From contig DLND01000141.1 of NCBI GenBank assembly GCA_002476905.1, positions 1 through 12,140 of the forward strand: 12,140 bases of DNA, in the 5' to 3' direction. The position numbers and the translations under genes were made by a program. This document shows, one piece after another, positions 1 to 7,775 of this stretch (within the stretch, counting starts at the first letter, position 1; the number at the start of each line of letters is the position of its first letter). The notes below the pieces were generated by a model. That model ran no database searches. It had not been told where the DNA came from and worked only from the letters and a program-made list of their open reading frames with translations. The stretch comes from Flavobacteriales bacterium UBA7519. GTDB lineage: Bacteria > Bacteroidota > Bacteroidia > Flavobacteriales > Weeksellaceae.

Positions 1-282
1 AATCAAATTAAGGTATTCCTGTTTTTTCAAATTGTTTTTGATGGAGAGATAATCGCCTTCTTTTGGCTCGTAAGCAAAGCTGAAAACATTTTCAGTATTG
101 ATGGTTTCCAAAATTTCCTCTTTGATATCCTGAAGATAACCTGTCTCGGAACTGATTAAGTCAAACTCCTCAGATTCTACCGAAGCTTCAGTTTTGCCTG
201 TAATAGTTTCTAAAATCCAGTAAAATTTAGATTTTTTTTTGGCTTGTTTTTCTAGGATTTTTTCTTCTAGGAGGATTTTCAT
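1..282 (-). CDS. Unrecognised protein, N-terminal 94 residues (runs off left edge)
   Basis: An open frame reads leftward from ATG at 282 to the window edge without a stop, giving 94 residues. It starts MKILLEEKILEKQ and is rich in Lys and Glu, with no signal peptide and no membrane segment, so it is probably cytoplasmic. The start is well fixed: the in-frame codon 18 nt upstream is TAA and no other start codon lies between. The first 20 or so residues look helical and charged; a stretch around residues 65-75 (NVFSFAYEPKEGD) looks more like folded beta structure. I do not recognise the family. A weak terminator closes the gene upstream of it, so it is probably transcribed separately, but I see no good promoter in 283-382. 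The 3' end, and so any C-terminal domain that would identify it, is missing. Confidence 0.7.
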   Translation of the reverse strand, partial: MKILLEEKILEKQAKKKSKFYWILETITGKTEASVESEEFDLISSETGYLQDIKEEILETINTENVFSFAYEPKEGDYLSIKNNLKKQEYLNLI

Positions 283-361
283 TAATATTTTTAAACCTTA
301 GCTTTTGTTGCTAGTTCAATATTTTGTCTACGAGCAATAACCCGTATGAGAGTTGATATTT

Positions 362-391
362 AAAAAGTGAAGAGACAATTCTTTACTCTTC
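362..391 (-). terminator. Probable terminator of the secreted 178-residue gene
   Basis: Read on the minus strand, GAAGAG (386-391) pairs with CTCTTC (369-374) across an 11-nt loop and is followed by ACTTTTT. The left arm overlaps the last two Glu codons, and the TAA stop sits in the loop. The six-pair stem makes it modest in strength. Confidence 0.5.
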
Positions 392-919
392 GTATTTTTT
401 TAGAATTTCATTCAACGAATTTATTTTTCGATCCCAATTTTTGATATCTTGTGCTAACTCAGGTTTTGATTTAGTAGCTTCAAGTATTTTTTTTGTACTC
501 AATCCATATTTTTTCTGATCCAAATCAATTAAATAATAATCGGAAGAAATTGCGCCATCGTATAAATTTTGTGAAAGCCCTCTATAAAATTTAATTTTTT
601 CTCCATCAAACAGTAATTCTTTCAAAAACTTACCATCATTAACAAATGTTCTTACTTTACCTTCAAGATCGGTAAATTTTAATTCTTTAATATCTCTTGC
701 GTCAATTTTTTCAACAACTTCATTGTTTTCGTTTAAAGTTCGGACTACTTTATAAAAACTGGCTTCGTTGATGAGATTTTTATAGAATATATTAGTTTCT
801 ATTTTCATTTTAGAATTAATCGTGTCATTATCTGTTTTGATAATTCTCGCCTCTAAAAATTTTTGAGAAAAACTAAAAATTGAAATTAAAAAAAGAAAGA
901 GAAAAAATATTTTTTTCAT
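383..919 (-). CDS. Secreted protein of unknown function, 178 aa
   Basis: This is a small exported protein. Residues 1-19 form a clear Sec signal peptide: MKK, then a Phe/Leu/Ile-rich core, then SFSQ, with likely cleavage next to Gln19 as is common in Bacteroidota. There is no lipobox Cys, so a lipoprotein is unlikely. The mature part of about 160 residues has alternating charged and aromatic segments (for example DIKELKFTDLEGKVRTF around residues 76-92) suggesting beta strands, and ends in a charged helix. The pattern resembles hypothetical secreted proteins I associate with flavobacteria, but I cannot name a family or role. It lies 42 nt downstream of tsaD on the same strand and has its own perfect -7 match in that gap, so it is probably expressed separately. 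Confidence 0.8.
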   Translation of the reverse strand: MKKIFFLFLFLISIFSFSQKFLEARIIKTDNDTINSKMKIETNIFYKNLINEASFYKVVRTLNENNEVVEKIDARDIKELKFTDLEGKVRTFVNDGKFLKELLFDGEKIKFYRGLSQNLYDGAISSDYYLIDLDQKKYGLSTKKILEATKSKPELAQDIKNWDRKINSLNEILKKYEE

Positions 920-943
920 TTATATAGTATATGTTTGTTCTTG

Positions 944-951
944 CAAAAATA
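944..951 (-). promoter_or_regulatory. Bacteroidota-type -7 element for the secreted 178-residue gene
   Basis: On the minus strand this reads TATTTTTG, a full match to TAnnTTTG, ending 24 nt before the ATG at 919. No TTTG is visible at the usual distance upstream, which would fall in the 3' end of tsaD, so this is a one-box match. Confidence 0.45.
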
Positions 952-961
952 CTAAAAAACT

Positions 962-1978
962 TTAAAGATCATACTTCGCAGTAGCCGTAGTCCTAATATC
1001 CGTAAACTCGCCACGTTCATATTTCAATTTCGCCACCATTGCAATCATCGCGGCATTGTCTGTGGTGTATTCGAATTTTGGGATGAAGATGTTCCAACCG
1101 AGTTTTTCACGATTGTCTTCCATATATTGCCGTAAACCAGAATTGGCAGAAACACCGCCGGCAATCGCAATATCGTTAATGTTAAGTTCCCTTGATGCTT
1201 TTTCCAGTTTGTCCATCAATATTTCAATGATTGATTTTTGGACAGAAGCACAAAGGTCATTGATATTATCCTTAATAAAATCTGGATTCTTTCTCACTTC
1301 TTTCTGAATAAAATATAAAACAGACGTTTTTATTCCACTGAAAGAATAATCATAAGCTTCCATTTTCGGTTTGTTAAACTTGAAAGCGTCGGGATTTCCA
1401 TCTTTAGCTAATCTATCCACAATTGGTCCGGCAGGATAATCGAGATCGAAGATTTTTCCGATTTTGTCAAACGCTTCACCTGCGGCATCATCAATGGTTT
1501 TTCCGATAATTTCCATATCGAAGTAATCCTTAACCAAAACAATCATTGTATGACCACCGGAAACCGTTAAACATAGAAACGGAAATGTGGGCGGTGTAGG
1601 ATTAGCATCTTCAATAAAATGGGCGAGAATATGCGCCTGCAAATGGTTGACTTCTATCAACGGAACATCCAGACTCATCGCAAGTGATTTTGCAAAAGAG
1701 GTTCCGACCAAGAGTGAACCCAAAAGTCCGGGACCCCGTGTGAAACCAATCGCACAAATCTCATTTTGTTGTATATTTGCTTTTGAGAATGCTTTCTCCA
1801 CAACAGGGATGATGTTTTGCTGATGCGCTCTGGAAGCCAGTTCCGGAACCACGCCACCATATTCATTATGGATTTGCTGGTTGGCAGCGATGTTGGAAAG
1901 GATTTTATTATCCTTGATTATTGCTGCGGACGTGTCATCGCAAGACGATTCTATACCTAAAATAATTGAACTGCTCAT
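962..1978 (-). CDS. tsaD: tRNA N6-adenosine threonylcarbamoyltransferase TsaD
   Basis: TsaD transfers the threonylcarbamoyl group from TC-AMP to A37 of ANN-decoding tRNAs (t6A), working with TsaB and TsaE in the cytoplasm. The 338-residue length is normal for the family. Visible hallmarks are the N-terminal GIESSCDDT (8-16), the metal-binding NHLQAH with His112 and His116, SGGHT (140-144) for nucleotide binding, DDAAGEAFDK (163-172), YPAGP (181-185), AGGVSAN (273-279) and the late metal ligand Asp307 in TTDNA. These make an intact ASKHA-fold enzyme. The ATG at 1978 is the only reasonable start, because an in-frame TAA lies 18 nt upstream with no start codon between. It faces the TamB-like gene with 6 bp between start codons. 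tsaB and tsaE are not in the window. Confidence 0.98.
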   Translation of the reverse strand: MSSSIILGIESSCDDTSAAIIKDNKILSNIAANQQIHNEYGGVVPELASRAHQQNIIPVVEKAFSKANIQQNEICAIGFTRGPGLLGSLLVGTSFAKSLAMSLDVPLIEVNHLQAHILAHFIEDANPTPPTFPFLCLTVSGGHTMIVLVKDYFDMEIIGKTIDDAAGEAFDKIGKIFDLDYPAGPIVDRLAKDGNPDAFKFNKPKMEAYDYSFSGIKTSVLYFIQKEVRKNPDFIKDNINDLCASVQKSIIEILMDKLEKASRELNINDIAIAGGVSANSGLRQYMEDNREKLGWNIFIPKFEYTTDNAAMIAMVAKLKYERGEFTDIRTTATAKYDL

Positions 1979-1984
1979 AACTAA

Positions 1985-4900
1985 ATGGCAAAGTTAGAAA
2001 ATAAAAATACAAATAACGAAAATCCAAAAGCTCACCAACCTATCAGCAAGAAGAAAAGCCCGCTTCTCCTCAGGATTATCAGCTATATATTTTTCACAAT
2101 TCTCGGTCTTATCATATTGATATTGGTCGCTATTAATCTTCCTGTTACAAAACGTTACATTGCCAATCAGGCCATTGATATGCTGAACAATGACTTTAAA
2201 ATGGGAATGAGGATTGAAGATATTGATGTTAATTTCTTGGGTGATGTCACCATAAAAGGACTGACGCTAAAAGATTACAAGAATTATGATTTTGTAAAAG
2301 CAAAAGAACTTAGGGTGGCGTCTGACTGGTTTGCGTTGGCATTCAACACCAGAGATATAAAATTCAATCAGGCAGTTATTATAGATCCAGTCATCAGAGT
2401 CATCACTTACAAAGGGGACAGCATCAGTAATTTTGTTCGTTATGTGGATAATTTCGATGACGGGAAACCTCGAAATCCAAATAAAAAGCCCTTTAAAATG
2501 GGGATGAAAATTGATCTGATTAACGGAGTGGCAAGTATTGTAAATGAAAATCATCCGGGGGAAGCAGGCCGATGGCTGGACGCCAGAAAAGTGAACTTGA
2601 ATGTTACCTCTCTTCGAGTGGAAGGTTCTAATGTTTTTGCTGATATCAGAAATTTTAACTTTATCACCAAACGTTACGGTAAAGAACACATTGTCGATAC
2701 TTTTTCTACCAATTTTGAACTGACAAAAAAACATCTCAAGTTAGGAAATCTGACCTTCAATACCAATTATTCCCTTTTGCAAGGTGAAGCAACTCTTAAT
2801 CTTGATCCGAAGACAAAATTTGCAGATTTTGGAAAGAAGGTCAATTGGGATCTTAAAATGATTCCCGGAAGTCAGATCAGCGGCTATGATTTGAGCTATT
2901 TTGTTCCGGACTGGGACAATTATACACCCATCAATATCTCCGGAACGATGACCGGTCCATTGAATAATTTTACATTAAATAATTTTTTGATTCGATCTCA
3001 GGAAATCAATCTCAATACTAATAAAATGAGTATATCCGGTGTTTTGGATAAGAAATTTTTTATTGAAAGTAAGAATTTTTCCGCAGATTTTACCTACAAA
3101 GGTCTGAAAGCGACATTGCCAAAATTTATTTCTTCCAAGCTCGGAAATTTTGCGGATGATTTCGGAAGGCTCAAATATAACGGATCTGTAAAAGTTAATC
3201 CGAAACAGATTTTTGCCAGTGGTAATCTCATTACAGGAATTGGCCAGGCAAAGATGAAGGATTTCAATTTGGTTGATTATAGCACAAAACGCCCTAGATA
3301 CGAAGGTTATGTTGAAGTTAAAGATCTGAATGTGACTGCTTTGACAAAAAACAAACAAGTTGGATTGATTTCTGGAAAATTCAATGTTCAAGGAGAAGGT
3401 TTTGATGTGAATACGATGTATGTGAAAACGACTTCGGATGTCAATCATATAGATTTGATGGGCAAAAGCCTTAATAATATTGAAATCGATGGTGTTCTGA
3501 ACAAAAGAAGATTCACAGGGAATGTTAATGCCAACGATGCTAATTTCAAAGGGGATTTCAAAGGAATTGTGGACTTTAGTACCAAAAGACTGTTTGCAGA
3601 TTTTGATGCTGATATCCAATATGTTAATTTGAAATATTTCGGGATTTCGGCTGGTGATACCAATTCTGTTAGCGGACATTTGGTTGGAAAAGTTTCTATG
3701 ACCAACCTGAATGATCTGAATCTCGATACCAGCATAAAAAATCTGGTTCTGAATTCTCCTGCTCAAAAACTTCATATTCCTGATTCCAAACTTAAGGCTT
3801 ATTTTGAAAATGGAAACAGAATTGTTTCAGTAGATGCGCCCGGAGCTGTCAACGGGAGATTGGCAGGTAGATTTAACCTAGAGGATATTGGAAATATGAT
3901 TAGCAATAGCATTAACAAAATCCTGGTTGGGAATCCTCCGAAAAAAACTTATAACGGTCAATATTTTGATTTTGAATTGGATGTAAAACAAGGTCTTGTT
4001 TCTTTTTTTGTGCCAGATCTCAAATTGCCGGAGGGTGCGAAAGTTTCCGGTAACTACACAGGAGCGACCAATGATCTCGTACTAAGTGCAGATGCAAACA
4101 AGATCAAGTACATATTGGCTAACAAAAGAGAACTTACGGACGCTGAAAAATTTTTAGCTGAAACTGATGCGACATTCCAGCCAGATCTCAATAAAGTGAA
4201 AGACAGCACACTGATTGACAGCCTGAGGCTCAGAATTAACACAGCTGATCTTAACCAGCAGTTGCTGGCAACTGTGAAAAGAGGCCAATACGGAAACAAA
4301 GTGTTTCAGGACGTGAAGCTCACGGCTACTAATGAGAACGGGCAATTGCTTAGAATTGGAACCGATTTCAAACTGGGCAGTCCCGATGATGAGACTGCAA
4401 ATGAAATGAAGGAATATACCGTTAATATCAATCAGACAACTAATCCTGAGGCAGATTATGTATTTCGTTTTGAACCAACAACGGTCAAATTCAATGGTGT
4501 GGCTTGGACTGTTGATACGAGTCCGGAACTGAATCATTCTATAACTTACCGAAAGAAAGAAAAAGATGTTTTAATTCAGAACCTACGGGTTTTTTCTGAT
4601 AATAGTGAACTGCTAGTTAAAACTGCTGATTTTAAATCTGGAAAAGATTTTACTGCTAATGCAGAGGTTAAAAATTTTGATATTTCCAAGCTCCTGGCTT
4701 TCGGGAAAGATAACAATGCTATGGATATCAAAGGAACAGCTAATGGAACTGTACAAATCAGAAAATCCGGAGAAAATCTGGAACCTTTGATTGATCTGAA
4801 TGTGGAAAATATCTTTATGAATGGTAAAGGAATGGGCAATATTGAAACAAAAATTACCAAAAGCGAAAAACCGAATGTTTTTGATGTAAGCATACAAGCT

Positions 4901-6643
4901 TTGTCTTCTGAATTTCTAGGTAAAAATACCTTGGATGTGACAGGAACCATTGATAATAATATCGCTTCACCCGTCCTGAATCTAGACGCGAAAATGAATG
5001 AATTTGATCTTGGCTTCGCGCAGCAGTTTGTCAAAGAAATTTTTGGAAATTTACGAGGGAAGGCTACCGGTGATCTTAAAATTTCGGGTCCTATCAATGA
5101 TATCGATTATAGTGGTGATATTGCTTTGAACGGGTTTGGCTTAAAACTTATGTTTACGGGTGTTGATTATTCTTTTGATGATACTGTTATCAATCTTTCC
5201 AGAGGGCTTGCCATTCTGAATAATATTGGAATCCGAGATGGTAGGGAAAATTCAAAAGGAAATGTTTCCGGATCTATTCAGTTTGAAACATTGTCTTCTC
5301 TTGGAGTCAACCTCATTATGCGTGCAGATAATCTTTTGGTGCTTAATTCTACTCAGGATGAAAACGACCTCTTTTGGGGAAGAGTTACTGCACAGGGAGA
5401 CTTATATGTAGATGGTCCCGTAACTGGGTTATCTATTGGAACCTCGAATGATGGTCTAAGAGTTCTAAACAACAGCACCTTTACTTTTAATAGTGCATCT
5501 ACAACGAATGTGGAGGAGTTTAAAATATTAAGATTTTTGAAGAGGAATAATGCAGGCGTTATTTCTGTAGAAAAAAAGAAAAGATCGGGAGCAAATATGC
5601 TGATTGACTTTGATGTCACGATAGATAAAGGTTCACTTGTTAATGTGTTGGTGGGTGATGATGTAGGGAATATTTCTGTACGTGGCGATGCAGATCATCT
5701 GAAGTTCCGTATGGAAAGGAGCGGGAATATTTCTATGAATGGTACCTATACTGTAGATAATGGTACATTTGTTTCACAAGCAGTGCTTAACAGGACATTT
5801 CAGATTGCAAAGAACAGTAGTATCCGATGGAGCGGAAGTCCTATGACTCCAGATCTGGATATCATTGCAAATTACAGAAGAACCGTTACCAATACCGGAG
5901 ATTATTTGCAGATGTCAATTTCTCAGCCAGTTGATGTAGTTCTTACAACCAAAATTACCAATACATTGACCGATCCAGATATCAAATTTGATGTTACGGC
6001 ACCGGATGCACCATCACAAGTAAGAGAAACCTTGGCTTCCAAAATAAATACTGCGGACGAAAAGACAATTCAGTTCGGATCTGTTCTGGTTCTTAATAGT
6101 TTTAATGTCCCTAACTCTGGTGGTCTGGATTTTACAAATATTTCAAAATCATTGCAAAATACGGGATACAATGTGGCTTTTAAACAATTAGGCTCGGTTC
6201 TGAATACCATCAGTAGTGCTTTCCAGATAAATCTAGATTATATCAGCGGAGATGCGAAATCAAATACTTCTGACAGGGCAAATACCAGTGTAAGTCTCGC
6301 ACTTTCTCCTAGAATCAAATTCAAGACGGGCTTGGGAGTTCCTATTACCAAAACCCAGAATACTAATGCCAATTATCTTTCTGTAGAAGGAATCGTAGAG
6401 TATGACTGGAGTAAAAATAACAATGGAAGCAGGATGTTCCGAGCATATTCGAAGCCATCTAACATTGGTATCACCACTGCCATAACGCCAGGTGCTAATC
6501 AAAATTATGGAATTGGAGTTGTTTACAGTAAAAGTTTTAATTCTCTTAGAGAACTATTTAAAAAGAAAAATAATATAAAAACAGACTCAATGATTTCGGT
6601 AACAAATAAAACAGATTCTGTAAAAAACAAGCCTAAAAAATGA
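1985..6643 (+). CDS. tamB: TamB-like translocation/assembly protein (AsmA/DUF490 superfamily), 1552 aa
   Basis: TamB-family proteins are anchored in the inner membrane and span the periplasm as a long beta-structured groove; they serve outer-membrane protein assembly with a BamA-family partner and/or phospholipid transport to the outer membrane. Here residues 1-26 are basic and polar, residues about 27-51 form one hydrophobic helix, and the rest is repetitive beta-rich sequence with recurring isG.l.g.. units (for example near 310, 1020 and 1180). The C-terminal part carries the DUF490/TamB pattern: the GTYTVDNGTF strand near 1251, a SPMTPDLDI motif near 1288, then DPDIKFDV and QFGSVLVLNSF (about 1328-1375). 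A basic polar tail follows. It is longer than Escherichia coli TamB, as is usual for Bacteroidota. The start is fixed by an in-frame TAA directly before the ATG. No tamA-like gene is in the window. Confidence 0.92.
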   Translation: MAKLENKNTNNENPKAHQPISKKKSPLLLRIISYIFFTILGLIILILVAINLPVTKRYIANQAIDMLNNDFKMGMRIEDIDVNFLGDVTIKGLTLKDYKNYDFVKAKELRVASDWFALAFNTRDIKFNQAVIIDPVIRVITYKGDSISNFVRYVDNFDDGKPRNPNKKPFKMGMKIDLINGVASIVNENHPGEAGRWLDARKVNLNVTSLRVEGSNVFADIRNFNFITKRYGKEHIVDTFSTNFELTKKHLKLGNLTFNTNYSLLQGEATLNLDPKTKFADFGKKVNWDLKMIPGSQISGYDLSYFVPDWDNYTPINISGTMTGPLNNFTLNNFLIRSQEINLNTNKMSISGVLDKKFFIESKNFSADFTYKGLKATLPKFISSKLGNFADDFGRLKYNGSVKVNPKQIFASGNLITGIGQAKMKDFNLVDYSTKRPRYEGYVEVKDLNVTALTKNKQVGLISGKFNVQGEGFDVNTMYVKTTSDVNHIDLMGKSLNNIEIDGVLNKRRFTGNVNANDANFKGDFKGIVDFSTKRLFADFDADIQYVNLKYFGISAGDTNSVSGHLVGKVSMTNLNDLNLDTSIKNLVLNSPAQKLHIPDSKLKAYFENGNRIVSVDAPGAVNGRLAGRFNLEDIGNMISNSINKILVGNPPKKTYNGQYFDFELDVKQGLVSFFVPDLKLPEGAKVSGNYTGATNDLVLSADANKIKYILANKRELTDAEKFLAETDATFQPDLNKVKDSTLIDSLRLRINTADLNQQLLATVKRGQYGNKVFQDVKLTATNENGQLLRIGTDFKLGSPDDETANEMKEYTVNINQTTNPEADYVFRFEPTTVKFNGVAWTVDTSPELNHSITYRKKEKDVLIQNLRVFSDNSELLVKTADFKSGKDFTANAEVKNFDISKLLAFGKDNNAMDIKGTANGTVQIRKSGENLEPLIDLNVENIFMNGKGMGNIETKITKSEKPNVFDVSIQALSSEFLGKNTLDVTGTIDNNIASPVLNLDAKMNEFDLGFAQQFVKEIFGNLRGKATGDLKISGPINDIDYSGDIALNGFGLKLMFTGVDYSFDDTVINLSRGLAILNNIGIRDGRENSKGNVSGSIQFETLSSLGVNLIMRADNLLVLNSTQDENDLFWGRVTAQGDLYVDGPVTGLSIGTSNDGLRVLNNSTFTFNSASTTNVEEFKILRFLKRNNAGVISVEKKKRSGANMLIDFDVTIDKGSLVNVLVGDDVGNISVRGDADHLKFRMERSGNISMNGTYTVDNGTFVSQAVLNRTFQIAKNSSIRWSGSPMTPDLDIIANYRRTVTNTGDYLQMSISQPVDVVLTTKITNTLTDPDIKFDVTAPDAPSQVRETLASKINTADEKTIQFGSVLVLNSFNVPNSGGLDFTNISKSLQNTGYNVAFKQLGSVLNTISSAFQINLDYISGDAKSNTSDRANTSVSLALSPRIKFKTGLGVPITKTQNTNANYLSVEGIVEYDWSKNNNGSRMFRAYSKPSNIGITTAITPGANQNYGIGVVYSKSFNSLRELFKKKNNIKTDSMISVTNKTDSVKNKPKK
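1989..1996 (-). promoter_or_regulatory. Candidate -7 element of tsaD, inside tamB codons 2-4
   Basis: On the minus strand this reads TAACTTTG, a full match to TAnnTTTG, ending 10 nt before the tsaD ATG. It overlaps codons Ala2-Lys3-Leu4 of the oppositely oriented TamB-like gene. A clean -33 TTTG at about 19-21 nt is missing; the nearest copies, on the minus strand at 2010-2013 and 2025-2028, are spaced 13 and 28 nt away. Confidence 0.45.
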
Positions 6644-6671
6644 TAATTGTCATAGTATTTAATATGTTTTG

Positions 6672-6693
6672 TTAAAAGGTGTTAATCTTTTAA
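6672..6693 (+). terminator. Weak hairpin after tamB
   Basis: TTAAAAG (6672-6678) pairs with CTTTTAA (6687-6693) across an 8-nt loop, 28 nt after the tamB stop. The stem is AT-rich and no uninterrupted T run follows, so termination here is doubtful. Confidence 0.25.
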
Positions 6694-6721
6694 TAAATGT
6701 TTTTATTTAAATTAATTTTTT

Positions 6722-6729
6722 TAAATTTG
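6722..6729 (+). promoter_or_regulatory. Bacteroidota -7 element for the Lrp/AsnC gene
   Basis: TAAATTTG is a full match to TAnnTTTG, 41 nt before the ATG at 6771. The expected -33 position near 6699 holds only TGTTTT. The implied leader is about 35 nt, starts near an A8 run and has no Shine-Dalgarno sequence. Confidence 0.5.
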
Positions 6730-6770
6730 CAAAAAAAATAAGTTTATTTTAAATTAATAATAAAATCGAA

Positions 6771-7241
6771 ATGAATTATCAATTAGACGATATCGATAAA
6801 AAAATTCTTGACTTCCTGGTAGAAAATACAAGAATGCCTTTCACAGAGATAGCTAAACAAATGGATGTTTCAGCAGGAACAATACACGTGAGAGTAAAGA
6901 AAATGGAAGATGCGGGAATTATTCTAGGTTCATCTTTAAACATCGATTACAGTAAATTGGATTATAATTTTACAGCTTTCATCGGTATTCTACTTACTAA
7001 GTCCAATCATACTCAAGAAGTTCTTAAACAATTGTCATTGATTCCAAATGTAGTAGAAGCAAGTGTGACTTCAGGAAAATATAATATTTTTTGTAAAATG
7101 AAAGCAAAGAATACTGAAGATGCAAAAAGAATCATCTATCAGATCGATGATATTCAGGATGTCATGAGAACAGAGAGTATGATCTCTATGGAAGAGTATA
7201 TCAGTGATAAGAACCGTCTTATAAATGCGGTTAGTATATAG
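6771..7241 (+). CDS. Lrp/AsnC-family transcriptional regulator, 156 aa
   Basis: This is a feast/famine regulator that binds DNA as a dimer or higher oligomer and usually senses an amino acid. Residues 5-50 form the AsnC-type winged helix-turn-helix: LDDIDKKIL opens helix 1, TEIAKQMDVSAGTIHVRVKKM (about 25-45) is the helix-turn-helix, and EDAGII follows. Residues about 66-140 form the RAM ligand-binding/oligomerisation domain, with the family's turn seen as TSGKYNIFCK (100-109). The usual acidic residue of the G-x-D turn is Asn here (SGKYN), so the effector may differ from Lrp or AsnC. Length is typical and intact. It stands alone between tamB and a hairpin terminator with its own promoter match; such regulators often repress themselves. 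Its target genes cannot be told from this window. Confidence 0.95.
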   Translation: MNYQLDDIDKKILDFLVENTRMPFTEIAKQMDVSAGTIHVRVKKMEDAGIILGSSLNIDYSKLDYNFTAFIGILLTKSNHTQEVLKQLSLIPNVVEASVTSGKYNIFCKMKAKNTEDAKRIIYQIDDIQDVMRTESMISMEEYISDKNRLINAVSI

Positions 7242-7267
7242 TTAGTTAGTAGAAGATTTTCTATTGG

Positions 7268-7295
7268 AAAGAGCTTATTTTTTAAGCTCTTTTTT
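7268..7295 (+). terminator. Rho-independent terminator of the Lrp/AsnC gene
   Basis: AAAGAGCTTA (7268-7277) pairs perfectly with TAAGCTCTTT (7283-7292) around a T5 loop, and the T run continues to 7295. It lies 26 nt after the stop codon and only 14 nt before the next start codon. Confidence 0.8.
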
Positions 7296-7297
7296 AG

Positions 7298-7305
7298 TAA
7301 TTTTA
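7298..7305 (+). promoter_or_regulatory. Possible -7-like element for the 122-residue membrane protein
   Basis: TAATTTTA differs from TAnnTTTG only at the last base. It sits 4 nt before the ATG at 7310, so a transcript from it would have almost no leader. There is no TTTG upstream, where the terminator stem lies. This is a weak call, made because something must start transcription after the terminator. Confidence 0.2.
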
Positions 7306-7309
7306 CATT

Positions 7310-7678
7310 ATGAATTCATTAGCTGAAAAATTTAGAAAAAATAAAAGTTTCTATATTATCTTCGGGTTGATACTGATCGTGTTTTTTTTAAGTGTCAATA
7401 CCGATCTTGCGGAGCTATCTCAGCATAAAGCTATCAATATTCCTTTTGGTTTTTTTTATTACACTCTGGGAATTGATATTTTGGTAATTCTCAGTTGGTT
7501 GCTAATTATTTTTAATAGGAAAGCCGGCGTAATTTTTTTTCCTATATTCATTATGCTGCATTTCGGACTGCATAATTATTTCCTGAGTACTTATTTGTAT
7601 TCTGATATTACAGTTTTATTTCTGTTTATAGGTCTTGGTCTTTTAGAAATTATTCCTAGATGGAAATCTCTCCGATAA
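7310..7678 (+). CDS. Four-helix integral membrane protein of unknown function, 122 aa
   Basis: This is a small inner-membrane protein. After a basic N-terminus (MNSLAEKFRKNK) there are four hydrophobic segments at about residues 13-30, 43-67, 70-91 and 95-112, and the protein ends in a basic RWKSLR tail, which suggests both ends face the cytoplasm. Possible polar features inside the membrane are His83 and His87 (MLHFGLHNYF) and Glu110. I do not recognise a family or function. It begins 14 nt after the terminator of the Lrp/AsnC gene and has a strong terminator of its own, so it looks monocistronic. Read-through from the regulator gene would make it a possible partner, but nothing else links the two. 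Confidence 0.8.
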   Translation: MNSLAEKFRKNKSFYIIFGLILIVFFLSVNTDLAELSQHKAINIPFGFFYYTLGIDILVILSWLLIIFNRKAGVIFFPIFIMLHFGLHNYFLSTYLYSDITVLFLFIGLGLLEIIPRWKSLR

Positions 7679-7687
7679 TACAAAATT

Positions 7688-7722
7688 AAAGCTCCGGAAT
7701 CAATCTGCCGGAGCTTTTTTTT
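7688..7722 (+). terminator. Strong intrinsic terminator, probably bidirectional
   Basis: AAAGCTCCGG (7688-7697) pairs with CCGGAGCTTT (7708-7717) around a 10-nt loop; T8 covers 7715-7722. Read on the minus strand the same stem is followed by TTTAATTTTG, so it could also stop the convergent TPR regulator transcript, although it lies over 200 nt past that stop codon. Confidence 0.85.
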
Positions 7723-7753
7723 AAGTTAGTTTAAAAAGATAATTTCAGTGCAA

Positions 7754-7775
7754 AATCTGTTTTACTATACAGATT
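7754..7775 (-). terminator. Possible terminator hairpin for the TPR regulator
   Basis: A 7-bp perfect inverted repeat, AATCTGT (7754-7760) and ACAGATT (7769-7775), has an 8-nt loop. Only the minus-strand direction is followed by a short T run (ATTTTGC), which fits the convergent TPR gene; no T run follows on the plus strand. The rest of 7723-7936 is AT-rich and I found no ORF of useful length in it on either strand. Confidence 0.3.

Noticed and set aside
1056..1307. Plus-strand open frames inside tsaD (1056-1307, 1587-1823) and inside radA (10468-10777, 11359-11574)
   Set aside because: All are antisense to strongly conserved enzymes and have no plausible product of their own.
2975..3775. 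A 266-codon open frame antisense to tamB, plus others at 2267-2734 and 4154-5097
   Set aside because: They lie wholly inside tamB, whose own frame is clearly coding. Their translations are low-complexity Ile/Phe/Ser/Asn sequence with no recognisable domain or start context, so they are shadows of the real gene.
6746..6766. ATTTTA/TAAAAT inverted repeat in the Lrp/AsnC leader as an autoregulatory operator
   Set aside because: The arms are six A/T bases in an almost pure A/T stretch, which is expected by chance. Lrp sites cannot be recognised reliably from such sequence.
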